Part shown: piece by piece, positions 36,571-45,279 of the stretch
Layout of the letters: every line of letters begins with the position of its first letter
How positions within the stretch are numbered: position 1 is the first letter of the stretch
Assembly (NCBI GenBank): GCA_003963305.1
Contig: RXJR01000007.1
Span: 1-60,339 of the forward strand
Length of the DNA stretch: 60,339 bases
Source of the DNA: Candidatus Melainabacteria bacterium
Lineage (GTDB): Bacteria; Cyanobacteriota; Vampirovibrionia; Obscuribacterales; Obscuribacteraceae
Direction of reading: 5' to 3'
Program-made: the position numbers and the translations under genes
Notes under the pieces: model-generated
The model's input: the letters and a program-made list of their open reading frames with translations, nothing else
Told to the model about the DNA's origin: nothing
Database searches by the model: none

Positions 36571-38214
36571 ATGAATAAATATCTGACAGACATAAGGTTG
36601 GGAGACCTTCTGGCCAAAACAGGCATTGTTACAGCCAAGCAGGTTAATGATGCAGTCAGAACTGCCGGCAATAAGAATTTGCACTTCGGTCAAATACTCG
36701 TCCTCTCTGGTTATCTTAAATCGAGCGATCTCAAGGCGGGCATCGAGGCTCAATCAGCGATTCGCGACAGGTCCGTAGACAGAGAGGCAGCTGGCAAAGC
36801 GCTGGAAAAAGCCTGCAGTGAGGGCTTGACCTTCAATGAAGCCCTGAGCGCAGTCGGTGCTGCGCCTGAGAGCATACCGACAAATCGGCTCGGGGAGCTG
36901 ATTGTGGACTCCGGTCTGCTAACTGCGGAACAGTGCAAGACGGCGATCGATAAGAGCCTCTCGACCGGGCTGCCGCTCGGGCGGATTTTAGTGACAAACA
37001 ACCTGATCAGTGAAGACACGCTGGTCAACTTGCTTGAGATACAAATGCGCGTGCGAGATCAGATGCTCACACGAGAGCAAGCGCTGGCATTGATAGCGGC
37101 TGGACCAGACCAACTGAACGAGCAGGACATGCAAGCGCAGGGTCAGAAAACAGTTCGACTGGGTGAGTTATTGGTGAGGGCAAGGATTCTCAGCCGCACT
37201 GACGTAATTAACGTTCTTGAAGTGGGTCTCCATGCAAACGAAAAAATTGGTCAGCTCCTGGTTGGATTTGGCTTCATCAGCCCATTTCTGCTGGAGTGTG
37301 CTCTCAACCTGCAACAAATGGTGGAAAACAAATTCATTCGCACGGACGAAGCAGCAAAATGCCTGAAACACATAGAAGCACATAACACCTCGATTTCGGA
37401 GGCATTAGTGCAGCTCGGGGTGCTGCAGTTGCCCAAAATCACATCCCAGGGCACTGCCGATTCGACGCTGGCCGGCGGTAATCACAGCGCGGTCAACAAA
37501 TTCTTCAGCGCAGTCGATGCGGGTTCATCCTCAACAAAGCTCGATTCAACATTCGGCGAGGCAGATCAAACAAGCTGGAACGCTCTCGATATGCGGACGC
37601 GGCGCCTGGTACGCTCTTTGCGTTCAACCGGAGAACCAAAACCGCCACAAGCGCTCTGCACCGTATATGGTGAGCTTGTGAAAGCATACAAGAACTTAGC
37701 GACCCGACACGTTGCAGCCACCAATTTATTGGAAGCAGAGTGGCTTTATGAGCGAGTCTTGTCCTTGAAAGAACGTACAGGTGGTCGCCTGCACCCGAGC
37801 CTGGCTGTAGATCTGAAGAATCTTGCCGAAGTACAAATCAGCCAGCGCAAATTCGACAATGCAGAAAGATCAGTGCAAAGGGCGATCGCTCTGCTCGAAC
37901 AGAGTCGTCCGTATAACGGTGCTTTGCTGGCCAACTGCCTGAATATGCTCGCCATGATTTATTTCGACCAGGGCTTCCACAAAGATGCTGAGCCGCTTCT
38001 GACGCGGGCCTTGACCTTGAAAGAGCTACACTTCGGACACGATCACGTGGAATTGGCTGACACACTCAGAGATTACGCTCGACTGCTGGCCAAAACCGAA
38101 CGCAACTTCGAAGCGGAAAAAGTTTACTTTCAAGCCCGTTCTATTCTCGCCCGGCAGCAACGATCTGAAGGTGCAAATGTTCCCCCGGCTATACGGGTGG
38201 GTCGTGCGCATTGA
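36571..38214 (+). CDS. MshEN-like repeats plus TPR protein
   Basis: A 547-residue protein with no signal peptide or membrane span. The first 300 residues carry repeated units like the N-terminal MshEN/GspE domain of type II secretion and pilus ATPases: IRLGDLLAKTGIVTAKQVNDA (about 8), RLGELIVDSGLLTAEQCKTAI (about 110), RLGELLVRARILSRTDVINVL (about 203), each followed by a G-x-x-LG-x-x-L half. MshEN can bind cyclic di-GMP. From about 363 come kinesin-light-chain-like TPRs (AVDLKNLAEVQISQRKFDNAE, LANCLNMLAMIYFDQGFHKDAEPL). No ATPase domain. An adaptor linking a nucleotide signal to protein partners is plausible (inference). The 3' end overlaps the convergent FHA gene by 26 bases. Confidence 0.85.
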   Translation: MNKYLTDIRLGDLLAKTGIVTAKQVNDAVRTAGNKNLHFGQILVLSGYLKSSDLKAGIEAQSAIRDRSVDREAAGKALEKACSEGLTFNEALSAVGAAPESIPTNRLGELIVDSGLLTAEQCKTAIDKSLSTGLPLGRILVTNNLISEDTLVNLLEIQMRVRDQMLTREQALALIAAGPDQLNEQDMQAQGQKTVRLGELLVRARILSRTDVINVLEVGLHANEKIGQLLVGFGFISPFLLECALNLQQMVENKFIRTDEAAKCLKHIEAHNTSISEALVQLGVLQLPKITSQGTADSTLAGGNHSAVNKFFSAVDAGSSSTKLDSTFGEADQTSWNALDMRTRRLVRSLRSTGEPKPPQALCTVYGELVKAYKNLATRHVAATNLLEAEWLYERVLSLKERTGGRLHPSLAVDLKNLAEVQISQRKFDNAERSVQRAIALLEQSRPYNGALLANCLNMLAMIYFDQGFHKDAEPLLTRALTLKELHFGHDHVELADTLRDYARLLAKTERNFEAEKVYFQARSILARQQRSEGANVPPAIRVGRAH

Positions 38215-38536
38215 GCGTGAACCAGTAAATGTTCTCACCAATCTTCAGACAGTCCCCTTCCTCCAGAGGCATGTCTGATTTGAGCGGCTTTCCGTTTATG
38301 GTTGTCCAGACGGTAATAGGAAAAATGCCGATTTTAGACTTAGCCTTGAACGATCCCTGCTCGATCTTGGCCTGATACTTTCCGTCAGCCTCAGTAATCG
38401 AGACCTGAATGGGCTCAGGATAAGGATGCTCGAGAACGACGTCGCTTTTTCTGTCTGAACCAATTGTTGCTGGACACGTAATAGCGAACATCTCGTTTGT
38501 TTCGCTCAGAACGAGATAAACTTGCGAATTAGGCAT
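38189..38536 (-). CDS. Small FHA-domain protein
   Basis: A 115-residue protein that is essentially one FHA-type beta-sandwich: FAITCPATIGSDRKSDVVLEHP (the G-R/S-x-x-x-D-V/I-x-L element, here GSDRKSDVVL), a core strand region, then TTINGKPLKSDMPLEEGDCLKIGENIYWF. The Ser-x-x-His phosphothreonine contact after the first motif is not obvious, so phospho-binding may be reduced. Begins 11 bases after a 34-codon ORF; its end overlaps the convergent MshEN/TPR gene by 26 bases. It reads away from the palindrome cluster at 38774-38864. Confidence 0.8.
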   Translation of the reverse strand: MPNSQVYLVLSETNEMFAITCPATIGSDRKSDVVLEHPYPEPIQVSITEADGKYQAKIEQGSFKAKSKIGIFPITVWTTINGKPLKSDMPLEEGDCLKIGENIYWFTLNAHDPPV

Positions 38537-38547
38537 GGGGCCGGGGC

Positions 38548-38652
38548 TTAGCGTCGATATCTGTTATTGCGCACTTCGATCGGCACAGGCGACATTTTGG
38601 CAGGGAACAGACGCTGCATGAGCAGGTTCAAGAAGTTTGCGATATGACTCAT
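38548..38652 (-). CDS. Possible 34-residue protein upstream of the FHA gene
   Basis: An ORF too short for usual gene finding: it begins MSHIANFLNLLMQRLFPAKM, forming an amphipathic helix, and ends with a basic tail (RNNRYRR). A TAAGG ribosome site lies seven bases before the ATG, and the stop is 11 bases before the FHA start, for which no other good ribosome site is visible. It could be a leader peptide or a small partner of the FHA protein. Coding status is not proven. Confidence 0.5.
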   Translation of the reverse strand: MSHIANFLNLLMQRLFPAKMSPVPIEVRNNRYRR

Positions 38653-38773
38653 TGGATTACCTTACTAAATGCGTACACTCTATTTGTACCCCGAATCCCC
38701 CGACTTTCTGATATTAATTCTATTGGAAACCTCAAATTTTTAATCCAGCGCCGAAAAACTGGCAGATTGGGTA

Positions 38774-38864
38774 GAGCGATATCGCTTTACCACCGATTCA
38801 TCTTTTTCCTAAAGCGATATCGTTTTGCCATGAATTCATCTTTTTCCTGAAGCGATATCGCTTT
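38774..38864. repeat. Cluster of three GCGATATCGC palindromes in a 38-bp tandem array
   Basis: Cores at 38776-38785, 38814-38823 (last base T) and 38852-38861, exactly 38 bases apart. The fullest form is AAGCGATATCGCTTT. The spacer GATTCATCTTTTTCCT or AATTCATCTTTTTCCT repeats too, so this is a true tandem direct repeat with palindromic centres. It lies in the divergent region between the FHA genes (minus) and the block starting at 38963 (plus), a natural operator position. Confidence 0.93.
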
Positions 38865-38962
38865 AGTCAACCATTATTAGTTTTTGTAGTGAACGAACTT
38901 CCTCTAGGTAAAACCCAGTGCTAAGCTGATGATCGGTAGGTTCAAGCAACGAATTTCAGATC

Positions 38963-39379
38963 TTGGCCAAACAAAGCTTTTCTAAAAATCTAGTCAAAAA
39001 CAGGCTGGCAACAGTTGAGTTAGCCCTGTCAAAATTGAGCGCCGACTATGAAGAAACAACCTACCGTAAAAGTGCTGTCGTAGCCGACTGCATAAGAAAC
39101 GCCCGCGAAGAACTCGATGCCGCTTTCGAAAAACTATTTGAAGACGAGTATCAACGGGCTTTCGAGCTAGCCGGCATTGCCTGGCTGCACACTGACTTCG
39201 GTCGGCAAATCATCGATGCTGAAGCGATCGAGCACCTGCTCGGGGAGAGCGACTACCTCGAGTTAGGCGACATCAGTGTGCCGTGGCAAGACAGAGCCAA
39301 ACAGCATTTCGCCTTTCTCGAACAAGAATTGCAACGAGTGCGCGCCGAGATTACCGCCAACCGTGGGACGTCAACATAA
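38963..39379 (+). CDS. Small helical protein, first gene of the palindrome-flanked block
   Basis: A 138-residue protein, largely charged helices (RLATVELALSKLSADYEETTYRK, CIRNAREELDAAFEKLFEDEYQRAF) with a coiled-coil end (HFAFLEQELQRVRAEI). Only a TTG start at 38963 is available since an in-frame stop lies shortly upstream and no ATG follows near the N-terminus; no strong ribosome site is seen. The stop is directly followed by the ATG of the next gene, so they are coupled. It begins about 100 bases after the palindrome cluster. No family recognised. Confidence 0.72.
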   Translation: MAKQSFSKNLVKNRLATVELALSKLSADYEETTYRKSAVVADCIRNAREELDAAFEKLFEDEYQRAFELAGIAWLHTDFGRQIIDAEAIEHLLGESDYLELGDISVPWQDRAKQHFAFLEQELQRVRAEITANRGTST

Positions 39380-40516
39380 ATGCCTTTCCAGCTTCCCGAG
39401 CAATTTTCTAACTGGCTGGAACGGCGAAACGCGAAAGCAAAAATCGAGCAGCTCATGTCTACAATCAGCGAACTGAGCAACATCTCGCAAAACAAAGACG
39501 AGGCCGTCAAAAGCCTGCTGCAAAAACACCTTTTGAAGGCAGAAGAAGAATATCAATCGGCTCTGACTGAGTACAAAGATGACATAGAAGAATGTAAGCG
39601 CCGCACAGAATTTGGCTTGTTCAGACTGGACCTGGTCAAGCAACAGTTAAGCGTGGCCCAAGAAAAAAAATTTCTGCCCAACTTTGAAGAGAACACACCC
39701 GAGCACAGTGCACTCATGCTCTCTGGCGCTATCGCTCGGACAAAAATGGCGGTTGAATACAGCAATTGCGTGGTTAGCGAAGCGATCCGTATGAATTTAG
39801 TTGGGGTCGTGACCATGTTCAATGACGCCGTCGACATGATCCGCACCGGTCAGCCCGAGATGTCGCAGCGAACCTGCGAAGGCGGTCTGCTCATGCTCTA
39901 TTTGCTGGAACGCCAGATTGAGCTCGACAATCGCCAGTCGATTGTCGACCTGAAAAACATTCCTAAATTCACGAAGAAAGAGTCGAAAAAAATCAAAGAA
40001 GCTGTCGACTGCATCTGCAACCTCAAAGAAAGCCTGATCGAATCTGAACGTCCGGTCTCACTACGCATCACCAAACATTTAGATAATGCGGTGGAGAATT
40101 TTTATGCTGCAGTTCAGGCGTTCGTTGACGACGAAATCGAGCTGGTCGATAAGCTGACGACAACGATGACTATGCAAGTAGCGCTTTCCGAGAAGCTATT
40201 TCACAGCAGCAACGCCAAAGAGAAAACTGCCGACGATGCTGCCGGGGAAGAACACGATCTCATCGCTCAGCGCGTCAACGAATTCAAAACAAGAATTTTG
40301 AAACTACAGCGTTTGATTCAAAATCGCAGCGAAAACGATGTTCACGCGACCAAGAGGCTTGATGCCGTGTTGAGGTTTTACGAACAGTCAATGGAACATT
40401 TGCGTGAATGCAATCTCGCTGAAGCCGAGAGAACTGCAACTGGCGCAATTTTAGACCTTGATTTTGCGCGCCAGTTGCTCTTTAACAAAGGCAAGCCCAC
40501 CTACCGGGAATTGTGA
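39380..40516 (+). CDS. Coiled-coil protein of unknown function
   Basis: A 378-residue, mostly helical and charged cytoplasmic protein. Its start touches the preceding stop (0 bases between). The N-terminal third (about 16-100) is coiled coil (KAKIEQLMSTISELSN, LLKAEEEYQSALTEYKDDIEECK); the middle (about 115-180) is a less charged helical bundle with ARTKMAVEYSNCVVSEA; the C-terminal third is again long helices (NEFKTRILKLQRLIQNRSEND). No catalytic motif visible. Shares style and probably a transcript with the 138-residue protein and the kinase. A structural or signalling-scaffold role is possible. Confidence 0.82.
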   Translation: MPFQLPEQFSNWLERRNAKAKIEQLMSTISELSNISQNKDEAVKSLLQKHLLKAEEEYQSALTEYKDDIEECKRRTEFGLFRLDLVKQQLSVAQEKKFLPNFEENTPEHSALMLSGAIARTKMAVEYSNCVVSEAIRMNLVGVVTMFNDAVDMIRTGQPEMSQRTCEGGLLMLYLLERQIELDNRQSIVDLKNIPKFTKKESKKIKEAVDCICNLKESLIESERPVSLRITKHLDNAVENFYAAVQAFVDDEIELVDKLTTTMTMQVALSEKLFHSSNAKEKTADDAAGEEHDLIAQRVNEFKTRILKLQRLIQNRSENDVHATKRLDAVLRFYEQSMEHLRECNLAEAERTATGAILDLDFARQLLFNKGKPTYREL

Positions 40517-40517
40517 T

Positions 40518-41504
40518 GTGCGCGAAAACTGGACACGAGCAGATCAAGAACTAACCCTCAGCGAAAGCGAGATGCAAACGCTTTTGCATCCAGTCTTTCC
40601 AAATGCTCGCGTTCTCCACAGCCAACTGGCATCAGGCGGGCTCTCCAATACAAACATCCGCGTGCTTATGCACGAACAAAAGGCACCGGTCCTCTTGCGC
40701 ATTTGGACAAGAGACGCCAGTCAGGCCGAGAAAGAGTTTCGCATAAACAGCGCCGTGCACAAAACAGTGCCTACTCCAGACTGTTTTCACTTCTCTGTCG
40801 ATAATCCCGTCAACGGTCAGCCTTACGCGATCATGCAGTGGTTCGACGCGCCCCGGTTAGAACTTGTGGCAGCCAAACTTTCACCTGGTGAACTGCTTCA
40901 ACTGGCGAAATCGCTCGGCAAAGTTCTGCAATCGATTCACGACTACAAATTTTCCGCCACAGGAATGCTGGACAACAAATTAAAGATCTGCGAACCGATA
41001 GAGATCGGTTCAGCAGGGATGATCGCGTTTGCCCGCGAGTGCTTAATCGAAAAACGCGGTAACAGCCATCTCAGCGAAGATTTCACAGAGAAAATATTGG
41101 GTTTCGTGCAACACTTCGGGCCTCTTCTCGATCAGTGGAAAAGCGAACCATGCTTAGTACATTCAGACTTCGGCGGCTCGAATATTCTCGTGCACGACGT
41201 TGGCAAAGGATGGGAAGTAGCGGCCGTGCTGGATTGGGAGTTCGCCCTGAGCGGCACGCCGCTCTTTGATTTCGGCAATTTGCTGCGCCCGCCACTTGGC
41301 ACAATGCAAAACTTTGCCGAAACAGTGGCAGAATCCTATACAGAACATGGCGGCAACTTGCCGAACGACTGGCGAAGATTAATTCGTCTGGTAGACCTTT
41401 CAGCCTGGTTCGATTTTTTATCACGCCCCAATGTCACAAACGAAGTCGTAGCCGATGCGAAGTCTGTAATCGCAAATACAATCGACCTTTTCGAGCAGAA
41501 CTGA
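40518..41504 (+). CDS. APH-fold phosphotransferase (aminoglycoside/choline kinase-like)
   Basis: A 328-residue kinase-fold protein from the GTG at 40518, one base after the previous stop. Motifs of the APH family: LASGGLSNTNIRV (glycine-rich nucleotide loop), PVLLRIW (Lys position occupied by Arg), the catalytic loop LVHSDFGGSNILV (H-x-D-x-x-x-x-N) and VLDWEFALSGTPLFDFGNLL (D-W-E metal site). Substrates of APH enzymes include antibiotics, choline, homoserine and sugars; nothing here fixes which. The open frame extends back to 40458 inside the previous gene; the ATG at 40572 would cut into the family N-terminus. Third gene of the palindrome-bounded block. Confidence 0.88.
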   Translation: MRENWTRADQELTLSESEMQTLLHPVFPNARVLHSQLASGGLSNTNIRVLMHEQKAPVLLRIWTRDASQAEKEFRINSAVHKTVPTPDCFHFSVDNPVNGQPYAIMQWFDAPRLELVAAKLSPGELLQLAKSLGKVLQSIHDYKFSATGMLDNKLKICEPIEIGSAGMIAFARECLIEKRGNSHLSEDFTEKILGFVQHFGPLLDQWKSEPCLVHSDFGGSNILVHDVGKGWEVAAVLDWEFALSGTPLFDFGNLLRPPLGTMQNFAETVAESYTEHGGNLPNDWRRLIRLVDLSAWFDFLSRPNVTNEVVADAKSVIANTIDLFEQN

Positions 41505-41707
41505 GGCCAACGGACCCGACTGGCAATTTGCTTCGTCGAACTTTGTCATAGATGGGCTTGCGGTTTTCCACATTGTCAGGAGGCAGAAAAAAGAGTTTAT
41601 TGATGGTGTCTCTCAAAAATGAACTTCACTCGGGAAGTTAAGGAGACGTTTAAAACCCTCGCTGCTCACGGGCAACGCGGACGATTCTATAGCAGGGCTT
41701 CTCCAGA

Positions 41708-44656
41708 ATGGCTCCTCCACAAACCAGCGACTCAGTCTCACAGACCACGGCACAGCCGACGGATCAAGACGCTTCCGCGAAACTTTTCGAAGCCACGCAC
41801 AAATTACTAGGCACGCCAGCCCAGGCCGCGCCACAAGAGAAGCAAAACAGCCTCGGTCACATTGTCAGCGACGTAGCCGGTACACTGACGAGCGGCGTAG
41901 CCGGTGCCGTCACTTATTCACTTCTCAGCCATACCTCTTACGGTCGCTTCGTTGCCCTGGCGGGCTCGGCGGCAGCAGGCAGCCTGACAAACTATGGCGT
42001 CAAGGCTGGTTTGCAGGAAATTCTTTGTGATAAGAGCGAACGAGACACATCATGGAAGGACCTGGCCTGGGGCGCCGCCAACGGTCTATCGGGAAGTATC
42101 GGTGCCATCGCCGAAACAGGCGCGAGCAAAGCGTATGCTGAGCGCGTCGGACTGAAAGCTCTCGGGCAGGTCGAAGATGCAGCCAAGTTGCGCGAAGCCG
42201 GCTTCAGAATGTTCGAAAGCGATTTGAGCTACAAGTACAAAGCAAGCATTATGCGTGGCATCGTTGGCGGTGGCGCCGGCACCTTTGCGTACAGCCTGCC
42301 CCATAGCGTCTCCAACCACTGGGGCGAAATCCAGAAGGGCGACGCCAGCGCAGTTACAGGCATTCTTAAAGATGTTGCTATCGAAACGACCGTAGGTGGT
42401 CTGACCGGAGGCGTACTGAGCGGAGCGTTCACAACCATAGCTAACCGCGCCGATGTAATCGGATACGCTCGCGCCAAATTCATGCCCAGCGAAGTCGAGC
42501 CAACGCGCCTGAACATTGGGCACGTCAACGATGTTCACAGCTCACTCGTCAACGACAAGGGCGGTCACCCCTGGGCGAGAATGGCTACAGAAGCAGACAG
42601 AATCTCAGCGGAAGCAGAGAAGAAAGGTATAACCACACACTTTGTCAATGCAGGCGATGAATTCGGCGGCACCGAAATTGATGCATCAACCCACAACGGT
42701 CTCGTCGAGAACATGACGCTTGAAAAAGCTATGCATCCGACGGCTCGCACTATGGGCAACCATGCTGTAGATAAAGCCGCCAGTATCACCGAATGGCTGC
42801 GTAATGCAAAACTGCTCCAGAATGAGACAGGCGAAGCCAATACAGTCGTCTCTAACGTAGCGTTTGACAAAGCCGAACTGGCTAAGTACTCCAAAGTCTT
42901 CTCCGATGCTAATCTCGACCCAGCTTTATTGCAGGGTGACATTGTCGGCACTGGTCCCAATTCAATCGTAAAACCATATCTGGTTCGAACGATAACTGGA
43001 CCAAACGGACCCGAACGCGTCGGCTACATCGGTCTGGTCACAGAAGAGATCGATCCGATGGGACTGCAAGTCAATCCAGGCATGTCGAGAGAAACAACAA
43101 CGCTGACCGAACGGTACATAGACTCGGCACGTAAAGCCATCGAGACTCTCAAAGCCGACCCAGCCAACGCTGACGTTCAGAAAGTAATTCTCGTCTCCCA
43201 CCTCGGTCGCGGTCAAGATGTTCAACTGGCCAAGGAAGTTGAAGGACTGAGCGCGATAATCGGTGCTCACTCTCACGACGCACAGCCGGTGCCGCACTGG
43301 GTGAAAGCCAACAACGGTTGGAATGTTCCAGTCGTACAAGCCGGTAACGATATGAAGTGGCTCGGGCAGCTAGAGCTGGCCTTCAAACCAAATTCAGGCG
43401 AAGTCGACAAATACATGAGCAGCGGGCGCTTGATTCCGCTTACAGAAAAAGTGGCTGAAAAACCAGCAATCGTTGAATTTCTGCAGGAACAGCCATTTTA
43501 CGCCAGAGTTACCGGGCTCCGTGGGGCTGAAGGTTATGGCAATGTTTCGACCGCTGGAGAATTTTCAGTGGAGTCGGTACGAGCCAAGCAAACCACCCTG
43601 GGCACCCTTGTCTCAGACGGGCTGCATGCAGGCATTAACGATCACCTGGCCAGCAATGGCTCAGACGTGCGCCTCAATGCTTTCTTGAAGCACTCAGGAG
43701 ATATTCGCAAAACCATTCCCGGAGACACAGACCTATCCGGCTGGCATTTTGCCAATTTGTTCTGTAACGGCGAGAATTCTTCAGAACTAACTGTTGCCAC
43801 CATGAATGGTGAAGCAATTCGGCGCGCCCTGGAGTTTGGCGTACAAGACATGCCGGCGCCAGAAGCGGCAGGCAGCGGTGCTCTTGGCCGCATCAAGAGC
43901 TTCGCCGGCAATCTGTTCAAAGCCGCCTCGGAAGAACGTCCTGATTACTCGGGCAATTTCGTTCAGACAAGCGGAATGCGCTATCAGATAGACTTAACGC
44001 AACCGCCAATTAAGGCTGAAAACGGGCAGCTCGCCAGTGCCGGCAGCCGCATCAAAAACATCGAAATCTGGAAGCCTGGTACTGGAGAACAACCGGGAAC
44101 CTGGCAGAAACTGGACGGCAACGAAAGCTATCAGATAGGAACCCTTTTCCACCCGATCGACAAATGGGCTAAATCTGGAATCTATGACGACATGCTTGGC
44201 ATAACGCCTGATCTGACCGGTGATGCCTTGAAGCACGCACGTGTTAATGGCTTACATTCGATGTTCGGCACTGAAGCAGGGGTCAACACACCAAAATTCG
44301 TCGATGAAAGCGGAGTCGTAAAACGAGGACTTGGACTGAGCCAGCCGCGTTTGATGGTGGACTACCTGAGCGGTAAAGCCAAGCTTGAAACAGGAATGCT
44401 TTCGCACCAGATTCAACTGGGTGCTGACGGCGCTCCCATAGCAGATCCGGCCAATCTCGGGCGCATAGACGGCCGCATTGTCGACATCACACCGCAACCC
44501 AAAGGCGCAAGCTGGACAGCAATCGGGGCTATGTCTCTGACCGATTGGAGAAATGAGTCGTTCGGAGCGACAACCGGGCTCAACTATGCCGACTTGAGAG
44601 ATAGACAGCCCAACAACAACAATCCGCAAACCGCATACAATGACGCTGGACATTAA
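41708..44656 (+). CDS. 5'-nucleotidase/UshA-like metallophosphoesterase with membrane-like N-domain
   Basis: A 982-residue protein. Residues about 45-260 are Gly/Ala-rich with several weakly hydrophobic segments (AGTLTSGVAGAVTYSLLS, FVALAGSAAAGSLTNYG, GGLTGGVLSGAFTTIA), a possible membrane-associated or channel-like domain with no signal peptide. From about 268 a calcineurin-type phosphoesterase follows: HVNDVHSS, NAGDEFGG (about 315), GNHAVD (about 350, GNHE motif with Ala for Glu), VSHLGRGQD (about 498) and GAHSHD (about 520). The C-terminal 5'-nucleotidase domain shows LGTLVSDGL and the NGEAIRRALE element. Likely hydrolyses nucleotides or related phosphoesters. Start supported by AGGG 11 bases upstream. 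A palindrome cluster follows 65 bases after the stop. Confidence 0.88.
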   Translation: MAPPQTSDSVSQTTAQPTDQDASAKLFEATHKLLGTPAQAAPQEKQNSLGHIVSDVAGTLTSGVAGAVTYSLLSHTSYGRFVALAGSAAAGSLTNYGVKAGLQEILCDKSERDTSWKDLAWGAANGLSGSIGAIAETGASKAYAERVGLKALGQVEDAAKLREAGFRMFESDLSYKYKASIMRGIVGGGAGTFAYSLPHSVSNHWGEIQKGDASAVTGILKDVAIETTVGGLTGGVLSGAFTTIANRADVIGYARAKFMPSEVEPTRLNIGHVNDVHSSLVNDKGGHPWARMATEADRISAEAEKKGITTHFVNAGDEFGGTEIDASTHNGLVENMTLEKAMHPTARTMGNHAVDKAASITEWLRNAKLLQNETGEANTVVSNVAFDKAELAKYSKVFSDANLDPALLQGDIVGTGPNSIVKPYLVRTITGPNGPERVGYIGLVTEEIDPMGLQVNPGMSRETTTLTERYIDSARKAIETLKADPANADVQKVILVSHLGRGQDVQLAKEVEGLSAIIGAHSHDAQPVPHWVKANNGWNVPVVQAGNDMKWLGQLELAFKPNSGEVDKYMSSGRLIPLTEKVAEKPAIVEFLQEQPFYARVTGLRGAEGYGNVSTAGEFSVESVRAKQTTLGTLVSDGLHAGINDHLASNGSDVRLNAFLKHSGDIRKTIPGDTDLSGWHFANLFCNGENSSELTVATMNGEAIRRALEFGVQDMPAPEAAGSGALGRIKSFAGNLFKAASEERPDYSGNFVQTSGMRYQIDLTQPPIKAENGQLASAGSRIKNIEIWKPGTGEQPGTWQKLDGNESYQIGTLFHPIDKWAKSGIYDDMLGITPDLTGDALKHARVNGLHSMFGTEAGVNTPKFVDESGVVKRGLGLSQPRLMVDYLSGKAKLETGMLSHQIQLGADGAPIADPANLGRIDGRIVDITPQPKGASWTAIGAMSLTDWRNESFGATTGLNYADLRDRQPNNNNPQTAYNDAGH

Positions 44657-44720
44657 TCCTCGCCCGAGAAGCTGAATTGGTGTGCGTTTCATGAATTTCC
44701 CAGGATCATCACCGCAGAGC

Positions 44721-44801
44721 AAAGCGATATCGCTTTAGAAAACAGTCCTCGGTAAAGCGATATCGCTTCAAAACCGGCCCTCGGCAAAGCGATATCGCTT
44801 T
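44721..44801. repeat. Cluster of three AAAGCGATATCGCTTT palindromes
   Basis: Cores at 44724-44733, 44757-44766 and 44789-44798, 33 and 32 bases apart (about three helical turns). The 16-base palindrome AAAGCGATATCGCTTT is perfect in the first and third copies; the second ends CTTC. A CCTCGG segment repeats in the spacers. The same core forms the cluster at 38774-38864, 5.9 kb away on the other side of the four-gene block. Confidence 0.95.
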
Positions 44802-45279
44802 ACGAAAGTGTCCGAGCAGCTGAGTTCCTGATTAACAAGGCATAACCGATAGCTAGCGCGAGATCTGACTGGCATAGAACCGGCCAATTCCCCCGAAAAG
44901 TGGACAAATTACCAAACTGCCAAACCGAGATAGCGAAGATGAGTAAGGTTTCTGCTTTACATCGATTGAATCCCAGCCGATCGGAGCTTTAAGTTAAAGA
45001 GTCACTTTAATCTCCAATCTCGATATCTGGAACAGTTCAACACCTTCTAAAAATCATGACTATCACGATACGTCATCAGGTCTTCCGGCCTGTAGGTGAG
45101 ACTGTGCCTGCCATCGAGGACTAAGCGAACGACGAGCCGCTGCCATCGTTCGCTCCCACTGACCTGCCTTAAAACAGGTCGTCTTCAACAATCAGTTTCC
45201 GCGTGTTGTGCAAGTCGGCATCGTCTTTCGTGGGACGAGACCTTCCTGCACTGCCGCGGAAATTGAGAGAGGAAAAAAT
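44802..45279. other. Leader region of the polytopic membrane protein gene, with hairpins
   Basis: No ORF is supported here. Two stem-loops lie near the right end: AGCGAACGA/TCGTTCGCT (45124-45154, 9 bp) and GACCTG/CAGGTC (45161-45180). They are about 100 bases upstream of the start codon, a position suited to a structured 5' leader. I cannot match them to a known riboswitch. Confidence 0.5.

Noticed and set aside
38774-38864. HIP1 (GCGATCGC) cyanobacterial repeat
   Set aside because: The core is GCGATATCGC, not HIP1, and it is clustered rather than dispersed.
38774-44801. CRISPR array reading of the palindrome clusters
   Set aside because: Only three copies per cluster, repeats of about 16 bases with partly conserved spacers and no cas genes.
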